DNA of 64,000 nucleotides from Chondrilla cf. caribensis (Eukaryota; Porifera; Demospongiae; Chondrillida; Chondrillidae): NCBI GenBank assembly GCA_964020155.1, contig OZ026558.1, positions 466,001 to 530,000 of the forward strand, read 5' to 3'. Shown piece by piece: positions 23,273 to 34,682 of this stretch (position 1 is its first letter; each line of letters starts with the position of its first letter). The notes under the pieces were generated by a model. It saw only the letters and a program-made list of their open reading frames with translations, ran no database searches and was not told where the DNA came from. The position numbers and the translations under genes were made by a program.

Positions 23273-24670
23273 TTAGCACCAAATTTTGTTGAACTTGGCA
23301 GCCCGCTGGACATGTGAGAGGACTGGGTCAAGTTTTGACTCTTCAAAAATTGGTTGTAGGATTCCTCGATCGATACTCATCGGTTTGATTTCTTTATGGT
23401 ATTCAGTCTTGCCGTCAATAGCCAGGTCTGCCAGGATTTTGCCAAACATGGGCACAAACTTCATAGCCCAGCCGCAGGTGGCCAGCACAATACGGTTTCC
23501 GGTTTCTGGCACGAAATCCAAAACAAATCCGGAACCTGGGTCTCCTTGTTCGCTTTCCTCTGTAAGTTCAGCGAAACCAGCAATACAAGTGGACTCCAGC
23601 CTATGGGTTAGCCTAGGGTCGACGGTGGGCATCGACTTCTTAACGAAATCACTGGTGAAATCCAAGGCATCGTAGTCTATTGGTCTCTCTTCTTTTCTTG
23701 GAGGATAGCGCTTGAAGTCGAATTTGGACTGTGACGTGAACGCTGGCGCCGCTCGTGCATATTGAGTTTGTTGATCAGATTTCAAGCGCATGCTTGGAAA
23801 GCCGTAGTAACTGCTTGAATCAGCCACCCCGTCTACTGGTGGCTTTGGTTTACCGAAAAAATACCACGTGGGCCATAATCGCGGATCGTCGTTTGGCAAG
23901 ACTTTCTCCACACGGAAGTAGGTAGTGCACCAGAGATAGATCGTTAAGTTGATGTAATATGGGTAGGCAGGTTCCAAAGCGGACAAAACGTTATTAACGT
24001 ACGTGCCTGGTGTTAGAATCACTCTCTTGGTTGTGTGAGAACTCTTCCTCTTGTCGTTATCGGTTGACACTGTAGACACGGTAATAGAGTCACTCGACGT
24101 GTAATCAATACTCGTTACACGCTCCCCTTCGCGACATTGGAACGTCTGTTTGGCTTTTAATGCTTTAACAAAGCCCTCGACGAGTGTAGGTACGTGGATA
24201 GTACCTCCATCCTGAACGAATAAGCCTTTCGGATCGTCAAAATCATCGACGGCTTGGGCGATGAACGGAAACCTGGCGTAGAGACTTGTCTTGTCTAGCT
24301 CTTCGAACTGTTGGTCCAACTTTCTAAGATTTCTCACTGCACCGTCTATATTTCCTTCAGATTCATTGCCTTTAGCTTGACCAAACCATAACACACCCGT
24401 TTTGGTCAATATGGATGGGTCGTTCAGCTCATTCTCGCTCATGAGATCGTCCCATAGCGGACTGGTATCAACGGCCAACTTACAGAGGTTGTACTCCGAG
24501 TAGCAGGTGCGCCACTGGCGAGTCAATCCGGCACTTGATCCATATTGGTGACCGAAATTGAACTGCTCGATGAGGAGGACTGTTTTACCTCTCTTGATGC
24601 ACTCGTAAGCTGATGACAATCCTATTGGACCGCCACCAACAACAATCACGTCGAAAACAATATCACACAT
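23273..24670 (-). CDS. FAD-dependent oxidoreductase, sarcosine/pipecolate oxidase family
   Basis: An intronless gene of 465 residues. The family oxidises N-methyl or secondary amino acids to an imine with release of hydrogen peroxide. A Rossmann FAD motif, VIVVGGGPIGLSSAYECIKR, lies at residues 9-28, followed by the acidic strand end VLLIEQF. Gly/Arg contacts (SSAGLTRQWR) are near residues 45-54. The C-terminal STCIAGF Cys (about residue 361) sits where family members attach FAD covalently. In GWAMKFVPMFGKILADLAI (about 416-434) the usual GHGFK His is replaced by Trp, so the substrate may differ from sarcosine. It is about 75 residues longer than PIPOX. There is no SKL peroxisome signal at the C-terminus. 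A TATA box lies 82-87 bp upstream. It is divergent from the L-amino-acid-oxidase gene starting 1.1 kb away. Lack of introns leaves horizontal transfer possible. Confidence 0.85.
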   Translation of the reverse strand: MCDIVFDVIVVGGGPIGLSSAYECIKRGKTVLLIEQFNFGHQYGSSAGLTRQWRTCYSEYNLCKLAVDTSPLWDDLMSENELNDPSILTKTGVLWFGQAKGNESEGNIDGAVRNLRKLDQQFEELDKTSLYARFPFIAQAVDDFDDPKGLFVQDGGTIHVPTLVEGFVKALKAKQTFQCREGERVTSIDYTSSDSITVSTVSTDNDKRKSSHTTKRVILTPGTYVNNVLSALEPAYPYYINLTIYLWCTTYFRVEKVLPNDDPRLWPTWYFFGKPKPPVDGVADSSSYYGFPSMRLKSDQQTQYARAAPAFTSQSKFDFKRYPPRKEERPIDYDALDFTSDFVKKSMPTVDPRLTHRLESTCIAGFAELTEESEQGDPGSGFVLDFVPETGNRIVLATCGWAMKFVPMFGKILADLAIDGKTEYHKEIKPMSIDRGILQPIFEESKLDPVLSHVQRAAKFNKIWC

Positions 24671-24751
24671 AGCGCTAAACTTTATCTTGTACCTTGTACC
24701 TGCAGACAGTCCACTAAAAGATGATTGTCCTACACCACAGCAAGTTGCCTG

Positions 24752-24757
24752 TTTATA
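24752..24757 (-). promoter_or_regulatory. TATA box of the sarcosine-oxidase-family gene
   Basis: Minus strand gatataaacagg, 82-87 bp before the ATG at 24670. Confidence 0.5.
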
Positions 24758-24889
24758 TCATAGAATGCACCACGCCCACTCCAATATACACCATGTTAAC
24801 TTGATTAATTCATTGGAAGGAACTTTGAGAATTATACACACACCACTACAGTAGTTATACATGCCATGCACACACATGCACAAACATAC

Positions 24890-25310
24890 AGCTTGTAGTG
24901 GTGTGTGTACAGCTATTAGTGGTGTGTGTACAGCTAGTAGTGATTTGTGTACAGCTAGTATTGGTGTGTGTACAGCTAGTAGTGGTGTGTGTACAGCTAG
25001 TATTGGTGTGTGTACAGCTAGTATTGGTGTGTGTACAGCTAGTAGTGGTGTGTGTACAGCTAGTATTGGTGTGTGTACAGCTAGTAGTGGTGTGTGTACA
25101 GCTAGTATTGGTGTGTGTACAGCTAGTATTGGTGTGTGTACGGATAGTAGTGGTGTGTGTACAGCTAGTATTGGTGTGTGTACAGTGAGTAGTGATGTGT
25201 GTACAGTGAGTAGTAATGTGTGTACAGCTAGTTACTGTAGTGATGTGTGTACAGCTAGTAGTGGTGTGTGTACAGCTAGTAGTGATGTGTGTACAGCTAG
25301 TAGCATTGTG
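24890..25310. repeat. 21-bp minisatellite array (about 20 units)
   Basis: It lies between two divergent oxidase genes, about 0.4 kb from the second promoter. A subset of units has agctagtattggt in alternation with agctagtagtggt, a higher-order period of 42 bp. The rest to 25680 has no supported feature. Confidence 0.95.
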
Positions 25311-25689
25311 AAATTATTCTCAAGAATACCCTATATCACATATGTATCCTGGGGTGTGGTCCAAGGAGTACTATGTTGTTCACTTACCTGTGTATGTTAT
25401 GGGAACAGGTGTTCATATTAATTTAATAGTGGAGGATTGGTGTATATTCGTGTGCATTTGTACTTGGATTGCTGTATCACTTGTAATGTATGTCTTTGTA
25501 CTTATCACGGTTTACCTTCTTGGTTTATCCAATGTCCCAGGGCTTCAAGGATAATAATTCATCACTGTATGTGTGTAAATAGGTATTCAGTTAGTTCACT
25601 TCATTCATTCTAAAAAAATACACCTAAGTTTCTCGATAATCTATCACAGCATTGAGGTTACTCGAACCCAGTTCGTAGCGTCACGGTCA

Positions 25690-25697
25690 TGACGTCA
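25690..25697. promoter_or_regulatory. Perfect CRE/ATF palindrome TGACGTCA
   Basis: TGACGTCA lies 24 bp before the TATA box of the L-amino-acid-oxidase-like gene. The same octamer lies 20 bp before the TATA box of the gene at 49108. Binding by CREB/ATF factors is inferred. Confidence 0.5.
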
Positions 25698-25720
25698 CTC
25701 TTATTCCGCGCGTGGCAGGG

Positions 25721-25727
25721 TATAAAT
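25721..25727 (+). promoter_or_regulatory. TATA box of the amino-acid-oxidase gene
   Basis: ggtataaattt, 52-58 bp before the ATG at 25779, preceded by a GC-rich ccgcgcgtgg stretch. Confidence 0.6.
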
Positions 25728-25778
25728 TTCGCTTCAGAATACAGTCAGTCCAGTCCAGTCACTAACTCGAGAGTGGAA

Positions 25779-28700
25779 ATGGCAGCAATGATACACGAGC
25801 ACGGCAGGATCGCAGCTGAGCCCAACTGGTTGACGGGTGACCTAGGAAAGTATCCGGATGTCGGTTATATAGACGTTACTACTTCTACACCGCTCGGCGG
25901 GCATTCGATTCCCCTGGTCGAGGAACCCCTGCAGCAGAGCGACCTCCTGAAACCGTTGTTGATGGACATTGCTAAATATGGACTGGCATACGCGTACAAA
26001 AAGTACGGAGAGGGCTTAACCCCTAAGGAATCCATCGATAACGCGCATGTTGAACAGACCAGCAATCGAAAGCACGTAATCATTGTCGGAGCGGGAATGG
26101 CTGGCCTCGTGGCTGCGCACGAGCTTGCAAGGGTCGGACACGAAGTGACGATATTGGAGACGCAGGATCGAGTTGGGGGACGAGTGAAGACGATCGGCGG
26201 CGACGCTGGGATAAAGAGGACGCACCAACAAGGAGGGAACTTTGCTAAGGGATTGTATGCCGATGGTGAGTACCGAACTACTGCGGAAAATCGCGCAACA
26301 CACTGTACCGTATACACTTTGGCATGCGTGATAGCCACGTTAGCATTGAGTGAGCTATAGTTAACAAACGAGAGTTCACACTCGTTCGAGAGGTCTAAGG
26401 ACAAAGCTACAGTAACAATTAATTTTGTATAATTGACAATGTCAGGAGTGAATTAAAATTGAATTGAAACTTGACTTGTCTGTTGTTCCCTGCAGCTGGT
26501 GCAATGCGACTACCATGCAGACCTGAGGCAAGGTATCCGACCCATTTCCTCCCAGACTACTATGGCAACCTCTTTGGCCTCGAAAAGCAGCAATTTGTGA
26601 ACAGTGACGACAATGCCTTCCTGAAGTTCTACAATGCGGAAAAAATCAGAATTAAAGGTGAATAGCTCAGCTTATTTTGTGATCATGATTATTTTCCTTT
26701 ATTATTTCAGCACAATATTTATCACTATAAAGAAGTTACTATAGTAATCACATGAGCCATGCATACTAAAGTCTGAAATAATGAATTTTTATAACAAAAT
26801 TACATGCAGGATGGCTCGGATCAGTCAATGGTTATAAGTTATTAGAGTTATATGAAAAATTAGGTTTTACATGTATATGGACCAGCTTATTACCAATGTT
26901 GTAGTTATTACTCAATCAGTCTTTTGCTCTGGTCATCAAATAGCACAAACGCTATAGAGTCATCACTAGTATAAGTAACATGTTCCGAATTAGATTGTTA
27001 AATTCTGATTAAGCCTCAACCTGCATATTCAGCTGTTTCATCATTTTTGTCAGGTTTCAACAGTAAACATACATGTTTACTGTTGAAACCTGATGTGAAA
27101 CAGCCGAAATTTAGAGTGGTGATAATTATGTTGAGACATGTTTTGAACTAATTCCAGTTGCTAGCTATCTGAATGACAACCTGCTTATGATCAAAGTACG
27201 TAGGCTTGGGTATCAGATATTCCCAAAGAATCTTCTGATCTTGCATAAATGTTGCTTGTTTTGTGTATGTCCCAAATTTGGGGAGATGACTAACTCCCCA
27301 AATTTGGGTTTTTGGTATACCAAAAATTGTGTGTTTCCTGTTAATTTTCAAAACAGTTTACATAAAATCAAGTGAAACAGTAAATACCTGAGGACTGTTA
27401 AAACAGAATTTAACCACTTACGTATTATGGATCATGTTAAGTATATGATTTCTAGTTTATATACCATTCGTACCATCCAAGGATTAATGATAATATGCAG
27501 TGGAACCTCTTCCAAAGGACACTCCCAATAAAGGACACCATAGAAATTACCTCCTTACAAAGGACACTTCCTAAGGCACCAAAAGTAGACTTTCTTATAG
27601 TGCCAATACATTTCCACCTCTGAAGAGTGGACAACCTCTCTACAGTGGACAAATTAGCTGGTCCCAATGTGTCCTTTATAGAGAGGTTCCCCTGTACTTC
27701 TTCATTGACAACTTCCCCTCATAAACACATCACGGCATCACATCATTAATAAGTCATGGTACAGGTGGATTTTGCAAATATTGTTACTTAGCAACCATAC
27801 GTATGTTATACCATGATAATGATGACTGATATTAATGGACCAACTGTGTACTGATCGAGATATACTTTTTGAAACACTCACAAAGTATGATACAAATACT
27901 AAATCTTCTGGTTTGATCCCCTGTACAGACTGGAAGCCGTCAAAAACCAGCGAATTCTGGCCGGGGTGGGATGACAGGATCCAAAGAACTGGGGGCAAAG
28001 CCAAGTATGAGATCAAGGATATTGGTAGGTACATTGATTGTTTTAGTACTTTTATTGCTTTGAAAACTGTGTAGATCTTCCAAACTCTCCTTTGCTGTAA
28101 ATGACCAAATTAATCTCAATTGCATTGTGTCCACTTCTCTATACACCTTGGCCCAGTCTGCTCGCAAATACCCTATCACTTCAAGGAGGGTATTCTTGTA
28201 TTTGTTGGACATATACCCAATTTAGTGTATGTTATGTGCTGTCAGTGGTGGTTAGTGGTGTTCAGTGCTATGTGTTGTCAGTGGTGCTTATCTGTGTATG
28301 TATTGTTCTGATCGTATTCCTGCCACAACTTTTTATTATCTTATTGTTATTCCATGCACATACCCACAATCACCTTTTTCACTCCATGTACACACAAGTT
28401 TGGGACATTGTCTTCCATGATTGATTCTGTCATTTCATGCTGAGGTCAAGGGCCATTTTGGCTTCCACCAGTGATGTATATATATATATATATGTCCAAC
28501 TATATGTGAGCGTGCAAGCGAAAAGGGCCCTTAGCCATTGTTATCAAAATGTTCAGAATTTATCAAAACAGCCAAATAACACTAAATTTTCGGCTTTCGT
28601 TTTATTCGATCAAATTGCTTATATAGTGATAAAGAATAAGTTCTGAAAGCGTCGTGTTGATACGATTTGTACTTTTCGAGAACGGAGCACTTTTGTCAAA

Positions 28701-30339
28701 CATTCAAAATCGCCATTTTAAATTATACGGAGTTATGCGGTTCCATCTTGAATGCGGATTCGCCTTGAATGACATCATGAATTGCCATTGGTCAGTATGC
28801 TATTACATCTACAGTATACGGATTCAGTGCCAAAAACGGAAATGAGCCTGTTATCCGTTATAACGTTGCGCGGAGGGACTCAAACAAAGACCTGTAGCGC
28901 ATAAATAGTCGCTCCTATGATCTAAATGATAGCGCCATCGTCTGCAGTGTGGAATAGGCTATCGAACAATACCCAAAACGCGCATTCGACAAAAATCGCT
29001 AAGGGCCCTTTTTGCTTGCACATACAAATATGTAGCTTAGATTGCCATGCATACATACAATGTAGATGAGCCTTAAAAAATTATATATTTAAGGTTCAAT
29101 CCTCTCTCTCTTGCAGGTGATTATTATGATTGCACCACTGAAGTTATCGTTGACCAACTGCGTATACGCTTGGCTGGACAAAAAGATCGAAAGGTGCAAG
29201 CTGTTATTTGGCAAGAATGGATTGACACCTGGAGCGCCTTCTCTCTCAGCAACTTCCTGACCAGTGCCCAGGATAGCATTATATCTCAAATCCCTAAAGA
29301 TTCCATCACTCCAGAACTGGATAAGCTAGGTTACCTGTTGCCATGGCCCCAAGCGGCCATCACAGCCTACATGCAATTCACCTACACAGAGCAGCTAGAC
29401 CAAAGCTTGGTGCAGTACCTACGAGACCAGATGGGGAAGTGGTGGTCACCGCACATGCACCACTTCAAAGATGGCATGTCTGAGCTGCCAAATGCATTTG
29501 TGACAGCCAACAACAGTCAGGGTGCTTATCATCGCTGGAAAATTGAGAAGAATTTCACCGTATATAAGATCGAGTATGATTCATCAGATGACAACATACA
29601 CAAGAAAGTGCGTGTATTGGGTTATTCAGATCAACCTGGTGAATCTGGCAGGCCTAGGCTCTACACTGCAGCTGGTCATGCTGTGATCGTCACAACTCCC
29701 GTGCACATCCTCAGACAAATCGATTTTCAGAATGTAGAGAATACTCCACAACTTCCCCATGTATTCTACAACGCAATATCCGATATCTGGTATGGCCCCT
29801 CCACAAAGATCATGCTTCAGTGTAAGACGAGATTCTGGGAATCAGAAAAGTATGACATTCGCGGAGGCTCCAGTAGGACCACCCTACCCATTGGCCAACT
29901 CTATTACCCAAGCAACCCTAAAGATGACCCAGCCTTCCCTGAAGATGTCAAGGGAGGAATCCTCCTCGTTTACACATGGAAGTCAGAGGCACTTATGTTT
30001 GGGTCGCTTAATTCAGAGACAGCTGTCGAGGAAGCAGTTCGCCAGATAACTGAAATCCACCCTGAGATGAAAGATGAGTATGACAATGTTTGGGCTATCG
30101 AACCATGGTACAATGAACCCTCAGCACAAGGAGCCTATTGTCTTCTGAAGCCTACACAGTATAGGAATGTCAATTGGCTCATGTATCCTTGGCAAAACCT
30201 CTATTTTGCTGGAGAGGCCATTTCATTTGCCTCCGGGTGGATCCAGGGAGCACTTGAGTCTGGTCTACGGGCAGCCTACCAGTTTTACGCTCGGAACGAG
30301 GAAGAAGCCTCAGGGAAGAAGAAACCGGATTCCAACTAA
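25779..30339 (+). CDS. L-amino-acid-oxidase-like flavin amine oxidase (four exons)
   Basis: The product is a flavin-containing amine oxidase expected to deaminate L-amino acids with release of ammonia and hydrogen peroxide. Exons are 25779-26265, 26496-26657, 27929-28024 and 29117-30339. All introns are GT-AG in phase 1, and the sum is exactly 656 codons. Residues 1-95 are a leader without an evident signal peptide. The dinucleotide fold [20 protein letters not shown] (about 100-119) is followed by [13 protein letters not shown], the GG-doublet typical of MAO/LAAO enzymes. Late in the protein, [20 protein letters not shown] (about 608-628) is the second FAD motif. Intermediate motifs [15 protein letters not shown] and YPSNP fit microbial and fungal LAAOs better than vertebrate MAO, as far as memory allows. 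Introns 2 and 3 contain transposon-like elements. A peroxide-based antimicrobial or venom-like role is a guess from known LAAOs. Confidence 0.88.
27033..27108. repeat. Long inverted repeat in LAAO intron 2
   Basis: The arms ggtttcaacagtaaacat and atgtttactgttgaaacc are exact, and outer parts (gctgtttcat/atgtgaaacagc) also pair. The hairpin stem is about 35 bp in all. It looks like a tiny inverted-repeat transposon. Confidence 0.8.
27270..27309. repeat. Perfect 15-bp inverted repeat
   Basis: cccaaatttggggag and ctccccaaatttggg are separated by about 8 bp. Each arm itself contains the palindrome ccaaatttgg. Confidence 0.85.
27498..27695. mobile_element. MITE of the CAGTGGAACCTC family, second copy
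   Basis: The left end cagtggaacctcttccaaag and the right end ctttatagagaggttcccct are inverted matches. Internal caaaggacact words recur. It is the same family as 18371-18547, inside LAAO intron 2. Confidence 0.8.
28500..29028. mobile_element. MITE with GTGCAAGC...GGGCCCTTAGC ends
   Basis: The left end contains gtgcaagcgaaaagggccct and the right end agggccctttttgcttgcac. The inverted repeat extends about 24 bp with one mismatch. It is about 525 bp and lies in LAAO intron 3. No protein is encoded. A second, partial gggcc motif sits just outside the left end (tcaagggccattttggcttc). Confidence 0.8.
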
Positions 30340-31240
30340 CTGTTGGCCGTATGCAATAGTTAAACTTAATTCTTTTTGTAGCCTTCATCGTTAATCTGAT
30401 ATATGAAATAATTACAATTAATATTATAATAAATAACACTTGATAATTGATTGAGAAGAGTCTTTCATTATCGTATTCATATTATGTACATATGGCCGGT
30501 AATAATGTACATGCATACACAGGATCAATTCTATTTGTCACAATTGCTATATTACTGACAGATGGAGATCTATAGGGTGCTGTAGCTGTCATACAATACA
30601 CCCGGCTCTCAGTTGATCTACATATACAGAACATCTCCATAATATTACTGAAATGAACCTGACAAAATTAGTATTGTAATCTTACCAGGTGTTGCCTATA
30701 GCTATATATTTACATAGCATAAGATTCGCGACCATGAGGTTTCACTGTTCACATATGACCTGCTGAGCTTAGCCAGACTAGGTGCATAGTTTGTTGTCAG
30801 TGTTTTGTTTACTGGTTAGTGCTAAGTGTGATCGATGCATGATTTAGGGTTCACACATCAGCCGTTGCTGTGTATTTGTGCATGTGTGTATGACCTGTTA
30901 CCAGTCTTAGAGCTGTGCACGGTGTTGAGTGATATCTGAACGTGACCTTGATTCGAATTGAGTGATATAGAGGCTAACTTCACATACACTATGCCAGAGC
31001 TAACTTGCACCTATAGGCCTACACACCTGCATACATCTCCTTCATACACTATATACAGTATTATACTGTGCTAGCACTCCATAGTTAAAAACATTCACAA
31101 TGCAAAAAGTAATTCGAGTAGGACCGCTGACGCTGAACATCTTCTGGCATAGCTCATGGTGGTGCCAACCTGATATTTGGTCCAGACCTAGCTGGTGGCA
31201 TGAACTCAATATGAAACACTCCCCATGAAATAATCTCTGT
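30340..31240. other. Intergenic, no feature recognised
   Basis: AT-rich sequence downstream of the LAAO-like gene. A polyadenylation-type aataaa lies at about 30430. No exon or repeat family is recognised. Confidence 0.45.
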
Positions 31241-31282
31241 ATGTGCCCTGTATAACCACACCTTCTGCCCCTCCCCCTCCAG

Positions 31283-31436
31283 TAAACCAAAGAAGGCAAT
31301 AGATTTTGCCTTTTAAGTGAAAGACAGTAATGGTCTGATCAGAATAATGGACAGACATCCCAATGATATGGAGTTGAAGAACATGGTGGAGAGCTATCTC
31401 CAGAGACTGGGGGGAAATGAGGAGGGTGGGGAGTAA
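31283..31436 (+). pseudogene. VPS16 last-exon copy 7 with a nonsense change
   Basis: Acceptor and exon are well kept, but the FAFQAK codons read TTT TAA, so the frame is closed. The 3' flank is shared with 22140-22290 (tggaatccagcatgtaatgg). Confidence 0.85.
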
Positions 31437-31720
31437 CCATGACAACCATAGAGGAGGGTTGCATGGAATCCAGCATGTAATGGACTATTATTTGTACATG
31501 TTTTGTATGGAGCAATATGCAGTAGATTTTATGTGTGTTCATACAGGTAATAATAATATTATTATAATTATACATGAGTTTGTTGTATTTGTGTGTCTCT
31601 AATGTGTACAACATTAGTAGTATTATGTTGAAACTATTATGTACGACATCACATACAATAATCATCATGTTTTTATGTTATGAGGATACTTTGATTTTCA
31701 CTTCTGGATCATCTCCCAAT

Positions 31721-31858
31721 TAGCAATGTACACAATAGTACACTGGTGTTAGCAATGTACACAATAGTACACTGGTGTTAACAATGTACACAATAGTACA
31801 CTGGTGTTAGCAATGTACACAATAGTACACTGGTGTTAGCAATGTACACAATAGTACA
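31721..31858. repeat. 29-bp minisatellite, short array (about 5 units)
   Basis: Unit gcaatgtacacaatagtaca followed by ctggtgtta. This is the unexpanded partner of the array at 42806-43378, at the edge of a segmental duplication. Confidence 0.95.
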
Positions 31859-32251
31859 CATACTCTGTAGTCTGTACAATTGATTCACACACTGTTGTAT
31901 TAATTACGTATACTCTATACATTGTATGCAGATCAGATAAGTTTGAAATATATTAAAATTGCATTTTAGTTTTGAAATGCTATTTTATCATAATTCATTG
32001 AAGCTATGATCAGTGCAGATTTCAAATAATAATTATTATCATCACTACTCAGCTGAATACACACTGTATAGCCACAGTAATGAGTGCATGGGGTGATACA
32101 TAGTAACAGGTCTGACTATGTAATAACACTTGTGAATAAGGTAATATGGTATGATGCATATAATATCGAGGACTATACTAATTATGCCACAATTGATACA
32201 GCAAATGCATGATGACTGTTACAAACAAAGCCATCTTGTTATACTGATTGT

Positions 32252-33175
32252 CTACATACGAAAGTTCTCCAATTGGTGGATGTAGTCAGCAATTCCATGA
32301 CCAGCAGTTTTTGGTAGGTACATCACCGGATTTGGCTTGTACATACCAGTCCATTCACCAAGGAGGATCAGGGTTCCTGAAGAAACAGGATCATTTTGAA
32401 TCGTGAGCGTGTTTGAATCCATCCCGGTGAAATAGGTGGCCAAAGCGATGTCTCCCACAGGAGGACACCCATAGACATACTGGATTGGTTGAGAGATGTC
32501 GTGTGCACGACAAATCCGATATGCGAGGAGTGTGGTCAGTGCACCACCAAGGCTGTATCCAGTGATGAAGAGCTTCTTCTTTCCAAGGTGAGGCATCAGT
32601 TTGGCTTCAATTGACTTATAAACAGTATTCATTGCAGTTATGAAACCTTGTGAGCTAACACCTCCTCATCCGGATTAATACGCGCTTTAACAAACCACAA
32701 ATCTGTCAAGATATCCTTCCAACTTGTCTTTTCTGTCCCACGAAACGCTACAACAACAGAGGTGTCATCACTGGCAATGAAACCATTTGTGTCAGTACTT
32801 TGATCGTAGATTTCCATTTCGGCAACCAGATTATATTTAGGCAGCTCTTGAATAACTTCCGAGTATGGCTGATAGGCAAGCTGGCTTCGCTGTGCATAAA
32901 GCAGAGCTTCATCTTTTTTGAAGTCGGAACTAAACTCTGGTGGTGGAACTGCAGGGGTGGCAGAGATGGTTGCTTCAATTGTGCTTGCGGCAATTTCGTT
33001 TTGCATGTAGGCACTAGCTGAGCTCGAATAATCAAAGATTGGCCCCACATACTGCTTATTGGTAGGCCCTTCTTCTTCCTCCTTGATGTAGTTGAGTTTG
33101 GTCCTACCAGCATGTCCATTCCCCACCAACTGCCTGTCACTGTCTATATAGGCCTTTGGATCAAAGTGTACATCA
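32252..33175 (-). pseudogene. Frameshifted class 3 lipase exon (copy of 43863-44781)
   Basis: This is a duplicate of the second exon of the lipase gene at 43863-46206. A one-base loss at about 32645-32655, in the ttt run of aaaccttt, breaks the frame just before the HKGFITAMN region. The nucleophile motif reads GYSLGG in place of GHSLGG. A six-base in-frame insertion lies in the FRGT strand region. The first exon with the beta-sandwich domain is absent upstream, although the splice acceptor is kept. About 1.4 kb of DNA around it is shared with the intact locus, so it is a segmental duplicate and not a retrocopy. Confidence 0.85.
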
Positions 33176-33689
33176 CTACAAAGAAGAATGACATATGATG
33201 TAAATTCACAGGTCCTCTGTGGAAGTTAACGAGGAAAGACTACGTATAACATTGTTTAGTCTGTTTTCAGTGATGTAAGATTGTGCTGAATGATAAAGTA
33301 CATTATTGTTAATTGTATGGAAAGTTATTACTTAATGTAATCTGCCTATAATGTGGTCATGTGAACATAATGTGTACATTATACAACTTACAGTATGTAA
33401 TGCAATCAATGCTGCTGCATGAAATTATTATGTCTGAGATTATATGGACTTATTCTCACATGGAAGAAGTAGGCCTGTGATAAGAGAATATTGAAATGAG
33501 AGCCAGCTAGAATCCATGAATAAGTTACGCATTATGATCTGTGTCAGCTATTGTGTGCATATACTGCCACTGAAATCTCCCACTCTCTACTCATTACTCC
33601 CCTCATCAGTTGTTCGTTAATGCTAAGCTGGGGGTAAGCTCCTCTGCATATCATTATATCTGACTCCCCCACAGGCGGTGGCATTTAGA

Positions 33690-34005
33690 GTAGAGAAACT
33701 TACTGTATTTGATCGCATCTAACTTCCGGTAGATCGAACTGACTGTATTTCTGAACTAAATGAACTACTAAAGGTTTCTCATAACAGTAGCATCTTGGAA
33801 TCCATTTTCCACAGTGTGATAACCATGTGACATTCTCCCTGATAAACACCCCCTGAGAGGCGGGTAAATGGCGGGTGTTGACGTCTGCTCTAGATCCTTC
33901 GGGGACTCGAGGGAGGACGACGAGAACTGATGCTAACCTTGTTGTAGTCTGTTTCCTATGATTGTGCTTAGACCACAGTATGTTAAAACAGATTTTCAAC
34001 TACCT
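33690..34005 (+). repeat. Repeat module M, copy 4
   Basis: Words aatggcgggtgttgacgtct, gatgctaaccttgttgtagt and tcctatgattgtgctt match 15377-15500. The short ORF of that copy is broken. Confidence 0.7.
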
Positions 34006-34033
34006 TTACCATAACCGTTTGAAGGCGCCCATC

Positions 34034-34110
34034 CCAGTCTGGTGTAGCCGGCCTTTGCCCTCCATTTTTGTTAGTCCAGAGGAATGGGCCTAGCTACGCC
34101 AGACTACACC
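34034..34110. mobile_element. hAT-like mini-MITE, second copy
   Basis: The inner ends agtctggtgtagccggcc and ggcctagctacgccagact form an inverted repeat of about 18 bp. It is the same end family as 11413 and 43447. A target-site duplication is not clear here. Confidence 0.6.
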
Positions 34111-34399
34111 CCCCCACATTAGTCTGGTGTCCTGAATTACCACGTGTTGTGTGTTATTTAGCTGCTTTGAAAGCAGTGTACACTTGGTCCAGTTAATCCT
34201 TATGTCCCCTGTGCATGGATACTGGTGGTAGGATGTTGTGTGCATTGAAGGCTATTCCAATGCAAAATGTGTGAGGTGGTGTATCTCTTATTTGGTGTTG
34301 AGGATTGCAGTATTATAGTATTTTGTCACCTTTGTGTGTTAGTATGTGATTTTATTGTACATTATTCGATCTTTTTAAATGTTTTGTCACCAATTGATC

Positions 34400-34475
34400 C
34401 TTTGTATGGGATCCTGCATCTACAATTATTGATACCCACTACAAATGACCAATTTCCTGTTTTACCTTTCTATAG
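34400..34475. repeat. Repeat module R1, partial
   Basis: acaaatgaccaatttcctgt and neighbouring words as at 15985 and 18250. Confidence 0.6.
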
Positions 34476-34682
34476 GTGATATTAAAGACAGAATAATGGC
34501 CGTTGTCGAACTCGCCACAACAAAGTCACCAAATATTTCACTGCTTGAATATGTATTGGTCTCAAAATGGTATTAACTGAATCTTTGGACTGTAATAAAA
34601 ATGCTCAAAATGCAGAAATCGACTCATTTGGACTCCAACGATCACATCAGTATGTAGCGTAATGTATACACTGATAAAGATA

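Noticed and set aside
34483..34567. Possible exon GDIKDRIMAVVELATTKSPN
   Set aside because: Short, no partner exon, no known family, and inside a repeat-derived region.
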